Positions 1 through 8,700 of a DNA stretch of 36,471 nucleotides are shown here, piece after piece. A program made the translations under genes and the position numbers. This DNA is from a bacterium (lineage in GTDB: Bacteria; Patescibacteriota; Patescibacteriia; JACQRZ01). The DNA lies in the NCBI GenBank assembly GCA_023246095.1, contig JAHFJA010000011.1, positions 1 through 36,471 of the forward strand, read 5' to 3'. Each line of letters starts with the position of its first letter. Positions within the stretch are counted from its first letter, which is position 1. Under the pieces are notes generated by a model. That model worked only from the letters and a program-made list of their open reading frames with translations. It did no database searches and had not been told where the DNA came from.

Positions 1-35
1 TGTCTGTTTGTTAGTAGTTATATTCTAGCAGATAC

Positions 36-65
36 AAAAAGAGGACACTTGCGTGTCCACTTTTT
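36..65 (-). terminator. intrinsic terminator-like hairpin
   Basis: GGACAC-TTGC-GTGTCC stem flanked by A-rich and T-rich tracts, downstream of the minus-strand ORF 110-652. Confidence 0.6.
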
Positions 66-109
66 GGGGTACAGATCAGTTTATTGGTTTTTTGATAATC
101 ATTGATCGA

Positions 110-652
110 TTACAATCCCACAAAAAAAGAAACAACAAAGGTAACTAAACTCAATGTTATCCCTATAAACAAAATATCTTTCGCTAGATTAAATAAACGT
201 CGTTTAGGTTGATAATAGCGCGTCGATAGATTGTATGTTTCTAATCCGAATTGACGGATGGTTTCGTCTCGCGATACAAGTGTTCGTGAAAGAGTCTTTA
301 TATACGCTGCTGCATTTTTTTGGCGTGCAATTTCTTTGATGAACAATATACTGTTTTCAGCATCTCCTTGACGCATGAACTTTGGAGGATGCATGACAAG
401 AATTCCAACCATTGCAGAAACACCAGCAAAAACAGAAAGGATTAAGGAGTATATTTCGATATCTCCTCCTTGTAGACTCGCGCTGGCAAATACAAAGATT
501 GCAAGGCTTAATCCAATTAAAATATTTGACTGTGCGTCTATTTGTTGAGAAAAGTTATTTATTTTTTCCAATACCTGAGCGAGAATTGCAACTTCGGCCT
601 CAGTGATGGGTAACTCATGTCTTTTAGAGGATTTTTTTACCAGCATATACAA
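110..652 (-). CDS. membrane protein resembling the Pycsar effector TM domain (PycTM/DUF5706-like), tentative
   Basis: 180 aa ORF; LEKINNFSQQIDAQSNILIGLSLAIFVFASAS TM segment, second TM with MHPPKF, C-terminal TM after an RRLFNLAKDILFIG segment. TGATATAAT extended -10 on the minus strand (655-660) makes the mRNA nearly leaderless. Confidence 0.5.
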   Translation of the reverse strand: MYMLVKKSSKRHELPITEAEVAILAQVLEKINNFSQQIDAQSNILIGLSLAIFVFASASLQGGDIEIYSLILSVFAGVSAMVGILVMHPPKFMRQGDAENSILFIKEIARQKNAAAYIKTLSRTLVSRDETIRQFGLETYNLSTRYYQPKRRLFNLAKDILFIGITLSLVTFVVSFFVGL

Positions 653-671
653 CCATTATATCACGGGAGAA

Positions 672-700
672 TAAAAAGACCGTGAGTTTGCACTCAACGG
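672..700 (-). terminator. intrinsic terminator for small ORF 707-865
   Basis: minus strand CCGTTGAGTGCAAACTCACGGTCTTTTT. Confidence 0.6.
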
Positions 701-706
701 CGTGTT

Positions 707-865
707 TTACTTTTTGGATGTCCATTTTTGATAACCCAGCAAAATACATCCAACGAGACCGACTGTTCCTCCTATTTTTGCTATCAAGATTGCAGCCTCG
801 TGATTTTCTGTGATCATAGACAGAATGAGCATTCCTCCAGCAAATTCGATCATTTTTATTGCCAC
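707..865 (-). CDS. small (52 aa) putative single-TM protein, GTG start, not in supplied ORF track
   Basis: V/MAIKMIEFAGGMLILSMITENHEAAILIAKIGGTVGLVGCILLGYQKWTSKK; GGGAGGAG SD 6 nt upstream of GTG; minus promoter TTGACA-N16-TAGAAT at 902-929; terminator downstream. Confidence 0.6.
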   Translation of the reverse strand: MAIKMIEFAGGMLILSMITENHEAAILIAKIGGTVGLVGCILLGYQKWTSKK

Positions 866-901
866 AACTTACTCCTCCCATTACTAGCAATAACCAGTCC
901 T

Positions 902-929
902 ATTCTAGCAGAAATAGGGCTTTTGTCAA
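902..929 (-). promoter_or_regulatory. sigma70-type promoter
   Basis: minus strand TTGACA-N16-TAGAAT (TGCTAGAAT extended -10). Confidence 0.6.
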
Positions 930-1030
930 CCCTCCCCTCTTTCCTCTTGCATTGTTGGTGATTTCATGATAGACTAAAGACTAATCGGTACTCATGCATC
1001 AATAGTATATAACAATAAATCTTCAGGAAT

Positions 1031-1282
1031 ATGGGACTTCCCGGTAAAAAACTTTCAAAATCGTCAAAACGTCGCCGCGCGGCTCACTTTGCGTTGGATC
1101 CAGTACAGTTGGTTTCGTGTAAAAAGTGTGCAAAATCTATTTTGCCACACCGAGCCTGTTCTTATTGTGGAACCTACAAGAGCCGACAGACTACTGCTTC
1201 CAAGGCTGATGTATTGATCAAAGAAGTATCAAAAGAAGAAGTGAAGAAGGAACTCGCAAAGAAACCTACTTCCAAAAAATAA
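1031..1282 (+). CDS. rpmF: 50S ribosomal protein L32
   Basis: KRRRAAHFALDP...CKKC...HRACSYCGTY: L32 motif with CxxC...CxxC zinc ribbon. Confidence 0.92.
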   Translation: MGLPGKKLSKSSKRRRAAHFALDPVQLVSCKKCAKSILPHRACSYCGTYKSRQTTASKADVLIKEVSKEEVKKELAKKPTSKK

Positions 1283-1303
1283 GCCACTTGTGGCACTAAC
1301 TCC

Positions 1304-1888
1304 ATGGCAAATCGTTATCTCTCGCGTACCTTAGCTCTTCAAACACTATATCAATGGGACTTCAACGGCACTCACGATGAGATGGTCGATGATATTTTAG
1401 TATACAATTTTGAAGAATTTGCACCTGAGTTTGATGACGAGCATTTTGCACAGAAACTGGTGATGGGGGTTCTCGAACACCATCAAGAAATTGATCCTCT
1501 GATCATAAAGTACGCGCCAGAATGGCCGCTTGAACAAATTACCGTTATTGATCGGAATATTTTGCGTTTAGGAATATATGAAATGCTCCACGATCAAGAA
1601 ATCCCTGCTCGTGTTGCAATTAATGAAGCCATCGAACTAGCAAAGGCATACGGTGGCCCTTCATCTTCTAAGTTTGTGAATGGTGTTCTTGGTTCTATTT
1701 ATAAAGATTGCGCCGATAGTTTAGCAGAAAAGGAAGAGCGGCTCGAAAAGGCGTATCAAGAAAAAAAGTTGGCGCGTGAAGCTGAACTTGCTGATAAGGA
1801 ACACGAAACATTACAGGTGGAGGCGCATTTGCCTGAAGAATCGACAGTGGATGCCGTGGAAGATCAATCAGAGAACACTGTCTCCTAA
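1304..1888 (+). CDS. nusB: transcription antitermination protein NusB
   Basis: NusB fold motifs: [61 protein letters not shown]. Confidence 0.92.
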   Translation: MANRYLSRTLALQTLYQWDFNGTHDEMVDDILVYNFEEFAPEFDDEHFAQKLVMGVLEHHQEIDPLIIKYAPEWPLEQITVIDRNILRLGIYEMLHDQEIPARVAINEAIELAKAYGGPSSSKFVNGVLGSIYKDCADSLAEKEERLEKAYQEKKLAREAELADKEHETLQVEAHLPEESTVDAVEDQSENTVS

Positions 1889-1912
1889 AGAAAATTTTCG
1901 ATCTACTTTTAT

Positions 1913-2617
1913 ATGATTGATGAAAAAGCATTTACCTCCTTCCAAAAACGTCTTGGTATTACATTTATAAACATTGACCTTTTGCGACAAGCGTTTGTCC
2001 ATCGATCTTATTTAAATGAAAATCCTTCCTTTCATCTTGAACATAATGAACGATTAGAATTTTTAGGTGATGCGGTACTTGAATTGATTGTAACTGATCA
2101 TTTGTATCTTAAATATACTAAAGCGACAGAAGGTGAAATGACTAACTGGCGTGCAAGTATCGTCAACAGTAAAATGCTCGCACAAATTGCCGGCGACATA
2201 AAGTTGAACGATTTACTTTACCTAAGTCGCGGTGAAGCAAAAGACGCATCAGGAAAAGCGCGTCAGTATATTCTGGCAAATGCATTTGAAGCATTGATCG
2301 GTGCAATCTATCTCGATCAAGGTTATAAGGTGGCTGAAACATTTTTAAATACGTACCTCATTCCGCGCCTGCCGGAAATTATAGAAAAGCGTCTCGATAT
2401 TGATCCTAAAAGTCGTTTTCAAGAAATTGCACAGGAGAAAGTGAAAACTACACCTCACTATGAAGTATTAGAAGAGTCTGGTCCTGATCATGCTAAATGG
2501 TTTAAAATGGGATTGTATATTGGTAAAGAATTGGTTGTAACGGGTGAGGGAGAAAGTAAGCAGGAGGCTCAGGTTGATGCGGCACAAAAAGGATTACAAA
2601 TAAAAAATTGGGAATAA
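1913..2617 (+). CDS. rnc: ribonuclease III
   Basis: NERLEFLGDAVLEL catalytic motif, dsRBD at the C-terminus. Confidence 0.95.
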   Translation: MIDEKAFTSFQKRLGITFINIDLLRQAFVHRSYLNENPSFHLEHNERLEFLGDAVLELIVTDHLYLKYTKATEGEMTNWRASIVNSKMLAQIAGDIKLNDLLYLSRGEAKDASGKARQYILANAFEALIGAIYLDQGYKVAETFLNTYLIPRLPEIIEKRLDIDPKSRFQEIAQEKVKTTPHYEVLEESGPDHAKWFKMGLYIGKELVVTGEGESKQEAQVDAAQKGLQIKNWE

Positions 2618-2633
2618 TATCGTGGTGAATTAA

Positions 2634-2663
2634 AAAAGAAGACCTTATCCGAGGTCTTCTTTT
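2634..2663. terminator. bidirectional intrinsic terminator
   Basis: AAAAGAAGACCT-TATCCG-AGGTCTTCTTTT between convergent rnc and 2645-3184. Confidence 0.75.
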
Positions 2664-3184
2664 GGCGTATTGATTTCAAGTTCTTCTAGAAGGTGAGAAA
2701 GAATTTTTACTACATTTTTAGGGTCATGGACTTGTTTGAAAATGAATCGTTCTTTTTCTCCTGCTGTCTGGATGTAGACGTTGCCATAATTAAACAAAGT
2801 CGGAAGGATACCATTGATCTCTGCAGTCATATCTTGAATACGATGGATTTCTTGTTCTGAAAGTGCGATTGAAAATAGCCCTTTTTGTTCCATATCGACA
2901 ATACGCTCATTGGTGATGATCCATATATCAAGTACATAGTCCATGAGGCTATGAAGGGTGAACATCCAGATATATAAATAGTAAATGCTTGTAGCGAGAA
3001 TAATGAACGTATATACAAGTACATTCTCGCTCAGTGCAATGTTTGCAAGATAAATAAATGCATACAGCATGATCGGGATGATCATCAGGAATCCAAATAA
3101 AAGTAAATCAAGAAATACTACGAGTGGGTGACGTCGAAGCTCTGCAATGACGTGTTCATCGGGCAACAAATTAAGGTGTGACAT
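2645..3184 (-). CDS. PH-domain (bPH/YdbS-like) membrane protein
   Basis: two TM helices then DIWIITNERIVDMEQKGLFSIALSEQEIHRIQDMTAEINGILPTLFNYGNVYIQTAGEKERFIF, typical bacterial PH domain. Confidence 0.75.
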   Translation of the reverse strand: MSHLNLLPDEHVIAELRRHPLVVFLDLLLFGFLMIIPIMLYAFIYLANIALSENVLVYTFIILATSIYYLYIWMFTLHSLMDYVLDIWIITNERIVDMEQKGLFSIALSEQEIHRIQDMTAEINGILPTLFNYGNVYIQTAGEKERFIFKQVHDPKNVVKILSHLLEELEINTPKEDLG

Positions 3185-3185
3185 A

Positions 3186-3404
3186 TTAGAAAAATGTTAG
3201 AGGTGTCCCCCATTCGATCCCAGAAATAAAATACCAGGTCACACCAAGGATGAGCCCACAGCCAAGGATGTAGACGAGCAATAATAGTGCCGCTGCGGGA
3301 CTGTCTTTCACAATTGCTAATAATTTCCCCATGATGAGCAAACTAAACACAATCCAAACTATGAGGAGTAAAACATAAGGAATAAGGAGAATAGCGAGTG
3401 TCAT
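3186..3404 (-). CDS. small two-TM membrane protein
   Basis: 72 aa, two hydrophobic helices, tightly packed between argS and the PH protein. Confidence 0.6.
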   Translation of the reverse strand: MTLAILLIPYVLLLIVWIVFSLLIMGKLLAIVKDSPAAALLLLVYILGCGLILGVTWYFISGIEWGTPLTFF

Positions 3405-3407
3405 ATA

Positions 3408-5192
3408 TTACATTTGTTCAAGGGTTGTGATACCCAAAAGTTTCAGAGCTTGTTGCATGGTGCGTAAAGTAGCATCGATAACTATCATACGTGGTGTGCG
3501 TTCTTCGTCATGCGCTTTTAATATTGGTACTGTATGGTAATACTCGTTTAGGCATTTTGCGAGGGAATATGCATATCGAGCTATTATAGCGGGGTTGTAT
3601 TCTTGCGCCGCTTTTGATACTTCTTGAGGGAATACGGCTAGTTGTGTGAGAAGATTTTTTTCTTCAGTAAATATATAATCTGTCTCCCATTTTTTTTGTG
3701 CGTGATACTTACCTTTTGTAAGAATACTATGGAATCGTGCATAGGTATATAAAAGATAGGGGCCCGTGTCGCCTTCAAAACGGAGAGCTTCTTCCTTTAT
3801 AAACACAATCGGTCGCGGTGCGTCTTGCTTTAACATCGAATATTTTAGTGCGGCAATAGAGATAGTCAAAGCACGATGATCAAGTTCTTTTTCAGAGAGA
3901 TCAGAATATCGCTTCTTTAATTCATCTTTCATGTGTGACGTCAGTTCTTTTTTGAAGTCAGAATAAAGAATATTATCGCCGGTTCGTGATGACATTTTTC
4001 CTGTTGGGAGTCTCACTTCGTATACGGGAACATGATGACAATTCTTTGCCTGTTTAAATTTCATCAACGACAACGTTTTAAATAACTGTTGCAAGTGAAG
4101 TGATTGCTCACTTCCTACCACATAAATTGCTGTATCTATTTTATGTTTTTTGAATTTTGTTTCCGCGAGTGCAAGGTCCTTTGTTGAATATAATACGGTT
4201 CCATCACTACGCAACAAGACCCATACACCAAGATTGTATTTTTCTAGATCCATGATCGTCGCTCCATTACTAATTTTTGCGATTTTCATCCCAACAAGTT
4301 TTTTTACTAGTTGTTTTCCTTGTTTCTCAAGATGGGATTCAAAAAAATATTCGTCAAAATGTGTGCTGAGATCTTTGTAAATCGGCTCAAATGCGTCCAA
4401 AGAATTTTGTCGAGTGACTTGCCAGAGCTTATTTAATTTTGCGTCAGAACCTTCATCAAGTTTTAGATTGATTTCCTCAACTTCTTTTTGAAAATCGGGT
4501 GTCTCAGCGAGTTTTTTTACGGCGTCGACATAAATACTCGCAATCCAGCTCTCTTCTTTCCTCAATGGTTCACTTGAATGATATTTTTGATAGCACCAGA
4601 TCCATTTTGCGACATGCATTCCGCTGTCACCCTGGTAGTTTGCACGAACAACCGAATTTCCTGTTGTTTCTAAAATGCGTGCGATACTTTCGCCGAGCAC
4701 CGTACCGCGAACATGGCCGATGTGAAATGCTTTATGAGTGTTTGCTTGTGAAAATTCAACCATTATATGTTTTTTATTTTTTGAAGTCGTGTTTATTCCA
4801 TTGCTTTGTGAAAGAATTTCTGGAAGAAGCGTTTTTGCAAGTGCATCGGATTTCAAAACGATATTTATGTAGGGGCCTTCTGCGGTAATACTTTCGATAG
4901 GAAGCTTTGCAAGAGTTTTTGATGTCTTTATTTGTGCAGCGAGTTCAGTAGCAATGACATTGGGAGATTTTTTAGCGATTGCGGCGAGAGGAAAGCAAAC
5001 AAATGCAAGATCCCCCATCTCAGTCTGAGGAGGTTTGACGAACAATGATGGAACGACGGGAAACGATGCCGAGAAGCAGGTCTGTATACCTGCTTTGAAA
5101 ACACGTGAAAGAGATACAAGAAGCACGTCCCACGTATCTACCATGGCGACGCTACGCGACGGAGATTTTTTGCGCGATGTATTCGCTTTCAT
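3408..5192 (-). CDS. argS: arginyl-tRNA synthetase
   Basis: FSQANTHKAFHIGHVRGT, DALRFEGDTGPYLLYTYAR-type C-terminal region, DALR anticodon-binding domain. Confidence 0.95.
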   Translation of the reverse strand: MKANTSRKKSPSRSVAMVDTWDVLLVSLSRVFKAGIQTCFSASFPVVPSLFVKPPQTEMGDLAFVCFPLAAIAKKSPNVIATELAAQIKTSKTLAKLPIESITAEGPYINIVLKSDALAKTLLPEILSQSNGINTTSKNKKHIMVEFSQANTHKAFHIGHVRGTVLGESIARILETTGNSVVRANYQGDSGMHVAKWIWCYQKYHSSEPLRKEESWIASIYVDAVKKLAETPDFQKEVEEINLKLDEGSDAKLNKLWQVTRQNSLDAFEPIYKDLSTHFDEYFFESHLEKQGKQLVKKLVGMKIAKISNGATIMDLEKYNLGVWVLLRSDGTVLYSTKDLALAETKFKKHKIDTAIYVVGSEQSLHLQQLFKTLSLMKFKQAKNCHHVPVYEVRLPTGKMSSRTGDNILYSDFKKELTSHMKDELKKRYSDLSEKELDHRALTISIAALKYSMLKQDAPRPIVFIKEEALRFEGDTGPYLLYTYARFHSILTKGKYHAQKKWETDYIFTEEKNLLTQLAVFPQEVSKAAQEYNPAIIARYAYSLAKCLNEYYHTVPILKAHDEERTPRMIVIDATLRTMQQALKLLGITTLEQM

Positions 5193-5452
5193 AAAATTTC
5201 AAGTACCTTTATTTTATAACGAAATTTTAATTTTTGCAATACCGAAATGTCATAATTCAGGGTGACAGGGTTTTGGGGTATTGCGCAGTGTTTCCGATGT
5301 ATTGTGTCTCCTTGTATGTTTGTTGATGTGGAGGTAGGATGAGAACGAAAAGTTGTTTAATTATATTTTAATTTAAGTTGCCGGTTTCGGTAGTTGAGGG
5401 AATATTGAATCATGTGTTGAAGGTGAACGATATGAAATTTTTAAATTGAGGT

Positions 5453-5497
5453 AAAAGAAAACCGATGTCGGTGCGTTAAATTGCACCTTAATCGGTT
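5453..5497 (-). terminator. intrinsic terminator
   Basis: ACCGAT..GGTGC..GCACC..ATCGGT hairpin, T-rich on the minus strand. Confidence 0.65.
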
Positions 5498-5717
5498 ATT
5501 TTATTCCAGTCATCTTCTTCGCTGCGAAGATGATAATTCCAAAAAAGAGTACTGGTCCAACAATAAAGTTGGATAGGGTGAGGAGCGTACTCCCTATTAG
5601 GTGCCCGACCATTGCGGGCGCGAACACTACAGCTATAATCCCGATTGTCCATAGGACAATCTTTGGATTATTGGCAGCTGACTGCCAAGTCAAGGGTGTT
5701 TTCTTTTTCTTTGCCAT
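5496..5717 (-). CDS. small two-TM membrane protein
   Basis: 73 aa; AAAGGAGG SD on the minus strand; promoter at 5774-5802. Confidence 0.7.
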   Translation of the reverse strand: MAKKKKTPLTWQSAANNPKIVLWTIGIIAVVFAPAMVGHLIGSTLLTLSNFIVGPVLFFGIIIFAAKKMTGIK

Positions 5718-5773
5718 TATCTATACCTCCTTTGGCAATGTTGGCTTTTCTTCTTGAAAAGATCCAACAATCA

Positions 5774-5802
5774 AGTATACTATATTTATTCACTTTTGTC
5801 AA
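5774..5802 (-). promoter_or_regulatory. sigma70-type promoter
   Basis: minus strand TTGACA-N17-TATACT. Confidence 0.75.
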
Positions 5803-5806
5803 GTCT

Positions 5807-6487
5807 ATGCTTACCAAATCCCAAGAAAAGCTCATAATGTCGCTCCACACCAAGAAAGGTCGTGAAATGGCGGATTTATGTTTAGTAGAAGGGAAAAAGG
5901 TCATTGAAACGGCGGGAAAGGCGGTAGAATTTACGTTTTCACAGAGCGATACTCGGCAATTTACAAAATTGGTTACTACAGAAACACCACAGGCGATAGC
6001 GGGGGTAGCACGTATCCCAGAATGGGATATTAAGGATGTCGTAAAGTCCCCGACTATTGTCGTACTCGACGGTGTCCAAGATCCCGGAAATGTAGGAAGC
6101 ATACTTCGCCTTTGTTTAGGGTTCAATGCTTCGTTGGTATTGATTGAGTCCGCGGACATTACAAGTCCAAAGGTAGTTCGTTCTTCAGTTGGTGCAATGT
6201 TTTTTGTTCCATGGATTGAGTGCACTCGCAGTGAGGCCGATGATCTGATTCAAACGATTAAACGTCCGATATATCGTCTTGAGGCAAAAAAAGATGCGAC
6301 CAGTATTTCGGTCGCATCGGTAAAAAAACTTGAGAAAGATATTATTATAATTGCTGGGTCAGAAGGTTTAGGAATTAAACTTTCAACGAGCGGTGCTTCT
6401 CTGAAAATCCCTCACTCTTCTTCACTTGAGTCTCTCAATGTAGGACATTCACTCGCGATATTGCTCGCGATGCGATATGTCGTGTAA
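5807..6487 (+). CDS. RNA 2'-O-methyltransferase, SpoU/TrmH family
   Basis: VLDGVQDPGNVGSILRLCLGFNA, GSEGLGI, IPHSSSLESLNVGHSLAILL SPOUT motifs; ATG at 5807 preferred over the ORF-track start. Confidence 0.9.
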   Translation: MLTKSQEKLIMSLHTKKGREMADLCLVEGKKVIETAGKAVEFTFSQSDTRQFTKLVTTETPQAIAGVARIPEWDIKDVVKSPTIVVLDGVQDPGNVGSILRLCLGFNASLVLIESADITSPKVVRSSVGAMFFVPWIECTRSEADDLIQTIKRPIYRLEAKKDATSISVASVKKLEKDIIIIAGSEGLGIKLSTSGASLKIPHSSSLESLNVGHSLAILLAMRYVV

Positions 6488-6495
6488 AAAGATGA

Positions 6496-7320
6496 TTACA
6501 TTTTTTGACATACACAAGTGAGCCACCCCACTTCATTGCGATCAACCGCTTTTGCGCTTTCTTCATACGCAACAATGAGTTCTTTATAATGCTTATGATA
6601 TCCTTTTGATTCTCCTCGCTGTATTTTATCTTCCAAAATGCTTTTTAATTCTCTATACGTATTGGCCATATAATCAGAGTGATCGGCAACAGAAAGAATA
6701 CGAAATCCTACTGCTTTTAAAGCAACCTGATATCCAATGAATGAAAAATCAGTGTCAAATAAAAGACGATTATAAACGTATTCCTTTGCAGCCACACTGA
6801 TAGTGTTTTGGGGTTTAAACAGATCATCGAAAACAAAGAGTCCTTCATCGTCGAGTACTCGATATACTTCTTTTAAGGCTTTCATTTTATCGTGCACATG
6901 GTACATCATTGACTGTGATAGTATCCGTTGAAATGAGTCATTCTCAAAGTCGAGATTCTCAGCGTTCATTTCATAAAAATCTACCTTTGTATATATTCCT
7001 TTTGCTTTACTCAGATTATATTTTGCTCCTTCGATTCTTTTGGGGCTAAGGTCCATACCTGCGACATGGACGTAGTGTTCTCGTGCCATAAGGAGCGATA
7101 CTTCCCCATTTCCACACCCCACTTCAAGTACATTCATGTGTGGTTCGAGTTTCAAGGAAGTTAATGCTGACTGTATCATCAAGTAAATCCCCTTTTGAAG
7201 ATCTGTCTTCGAATCGCAAAATCCCCATTTTACACCCCACTTATCATTCCAGAAGCTTTTGTATAACTCCTCACTTTTGTCATAATACGCTTTCGTTTGT
7301 TCGGTTGTGAATTGCATCAC
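6496..7320 (-). CDS. class I SAM-dependent methyltransferase
   Basis: NVLEVGCGNGEVSLLMA motif I, SQSMMYHVHDKMKALKEVYRVLDDEGLFVFDD. Confidence 0.85.
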   Translation of the reverse strand: MMQFTTEQTKAYYDKSEELYKSFWNDKWGVKWGFCDSKTDLQKGIYLMIQSALTSLKLEPHMNVLEVGCGNGEVSLLMAREHYVHVAGMDLSPKRIEGAKYNLSKAKGIYTKVDFYEMNAENLDFENDSFQRILSQSMMYHVHDKMKALKEVYRVLDDEGLFVFDDLFKPQNTISVAAKEYVYNRLLFDTDFSFIGYQVALKAVGFRILSVADHSDYMANTYRELKSILEDKIQRGESKGYHKHYKELIVAYEESAKAVDRNEVGWLTCVCQKM

Positions 7321-7410
7321 TTTTTCCTTTCATGTATTCAATTATAAACGTTCATGTCGTCACTTTCACAAAAAGCGGCGGTTTTGTCAATGCTCCTTTT
7401 GGGCTTTCTC

Positions 7411-7447
7411 AAAAAGAAAAGCACTTCGAAAATGAAATGCTTTTCTC
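7411..7447 (-). terminator. intrinsic terminator after tyrS
   Basis: minus strand AGAAAAGCATTTCATTTTCGAAGTGCTTTTCTTTTT. Confidence 0.65.
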
Positions 7448-7464
7448 CGGCGATGAATATGACT

Positions 7465-8664
7465 CTATTTCTCCATAACCCTCACAAAATGCCGCTTACC
7501 TTTTTGAATCACAACCCCCTCTTTTGAAAGCGATACATCATACTCAAGATCGTCGACAACTTCATCATTGATCTTTACTGATTTTTGCTTGATGAGTGTG
7601 CGTGCTTCGGTTTTGCTTGTCGCGAGTTTTGTTTCTGTGAGCACATCCACCAACGGCATTGTTTTCTTTTTCAACTTCATAACGGGTATATCATCTGGGC
7701 GCTTTTGTTGTTGGAATACTTGAATGAATTGCAACTCGGAAGCTTCTGCTTCTTTTTTACTGTGATAGGTCGTCACGATCTCGCGTGCAAGATACATTTT
7801 TGCATCGCGGGGGTTTAGTGTTTCCGCTTTTATCTGTCGCGCCATCTCATTTATTTCTTTTTCTGGTACATTGGTGGCCATTTCAAAATATTTCCAAAGG
7901 ATCTTGTCGGGTATCGACATTACTTTGCCGTATATATCATTGGGCGCATCAGTGATATTGATGACATTACCAAGACTCTTTGACATCTTCTCTGCACCGT
8001 CTGTGCCGGGAATGTAGGGAAATAAAATTACATCTTGTTCAGGCATTCCATGTGCATGTTGAACTTCCCGCCCCATGAGCACATTGAACTTTTGGTCCAT
8101 TCCACCAAGTTCGACATCTGCTTTGATTGCGACAGAGTCATATCCTTGCATCATTGGATATAGAATTTCTTGTGAATGGAGAGGTAAATTATTTTTCAAA
8201 CGATTGCCAAATGTTTCATGGGCCAAAACGCGGTTGAGTGTTGTGCACGCCATCAATTCAATAACATCACGCAGAGTAAATTTCGAAAACCATTCAGAGT
8301 TGCGGTGTACTTCAGTTTTCTTTTTATCAAGAATCGTAAACACTTGAGTTAGATAGAGATCAGCGTTTCGTTTTGTTTCTTCTGGGCTGATAAGTTTGCG
8401 TGCTTCTGAGCGATCGGATGGATCACCGAGCTGTGCGGTGTAATCACCTAAAATAAGAACAGCGGTGTGTCCTGCATCCTGAAATTCACGAAGTTTGTGA
8501 AGGGGTACCGTGTGTCCAATATGGATCTCTGGTTTATTGGGATCAATACCAAACTTAATGCGCAATTTTTCACCCTTTTCGAGACGTGCTTCAAGGTGTT
8601 TACGATCTATAACCTCTGCTACACCACGAGAAAGCAATGAATGAGTGGAATCATGATGAGTCAT
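7465..8664 (-). CDS. tyrS: tyrosyl-tRNA synthetase
   Basis: PEIHIGHTVPL, GGMDQKFN, KMSKSLGNVI, C-terminal S4 domain. Confidence 0.95.
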   Translation of the reverse strand: MTHHDSTHSLLSRGVAEVIDRKHLEARLEKGEKLRIKFGIDPNKPEIHIGHTVPLHKLREFQDAGHTAVLILGDYTAQLGDPSDRSEARKLISPEETKRNADLYLTQVFTILDKKKTEVHRNSEWFSKFTLRDVIELMACTTLNRVLAHETFGNRLKNNLPLHSQEILYPMMQGYDSVAIKADVELGGMDQKFNVLMGREVQHAHGMPEQDVILFPYIPGTDGAEKMSKSLGNVINITDAPNDIYGKVMSIPDKILWKYFEMATNVPEKEINEMARQIKAETLNPRDAKMYLAREIVTTYHSKKEAEASELQFIQVFQQQKRPDDIPVMKLKKKTMPLVDVLTETKLATSKTEARTLIKQKSVKINDEVVDDLEYDVSLSKEGVVIQKGKRHFVRVMEK

Positions 8665-8700
8665 ATAATGTGAATTGTAGTAACCCTTTAGGTATCGTTA

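Noticed and set aside
624-890. 88-aa minus-strand ORF from the track
   Set aside because: Out of frame with the SD-supported 52-aa ORF 707-865 and lacks protein-like composition.
5265-5452. About 190-bp gap without ORF between argS and the small membrane protein
   Set aside because: No convincing ORF, conserved RNA fold or repeat could be identified by eye.
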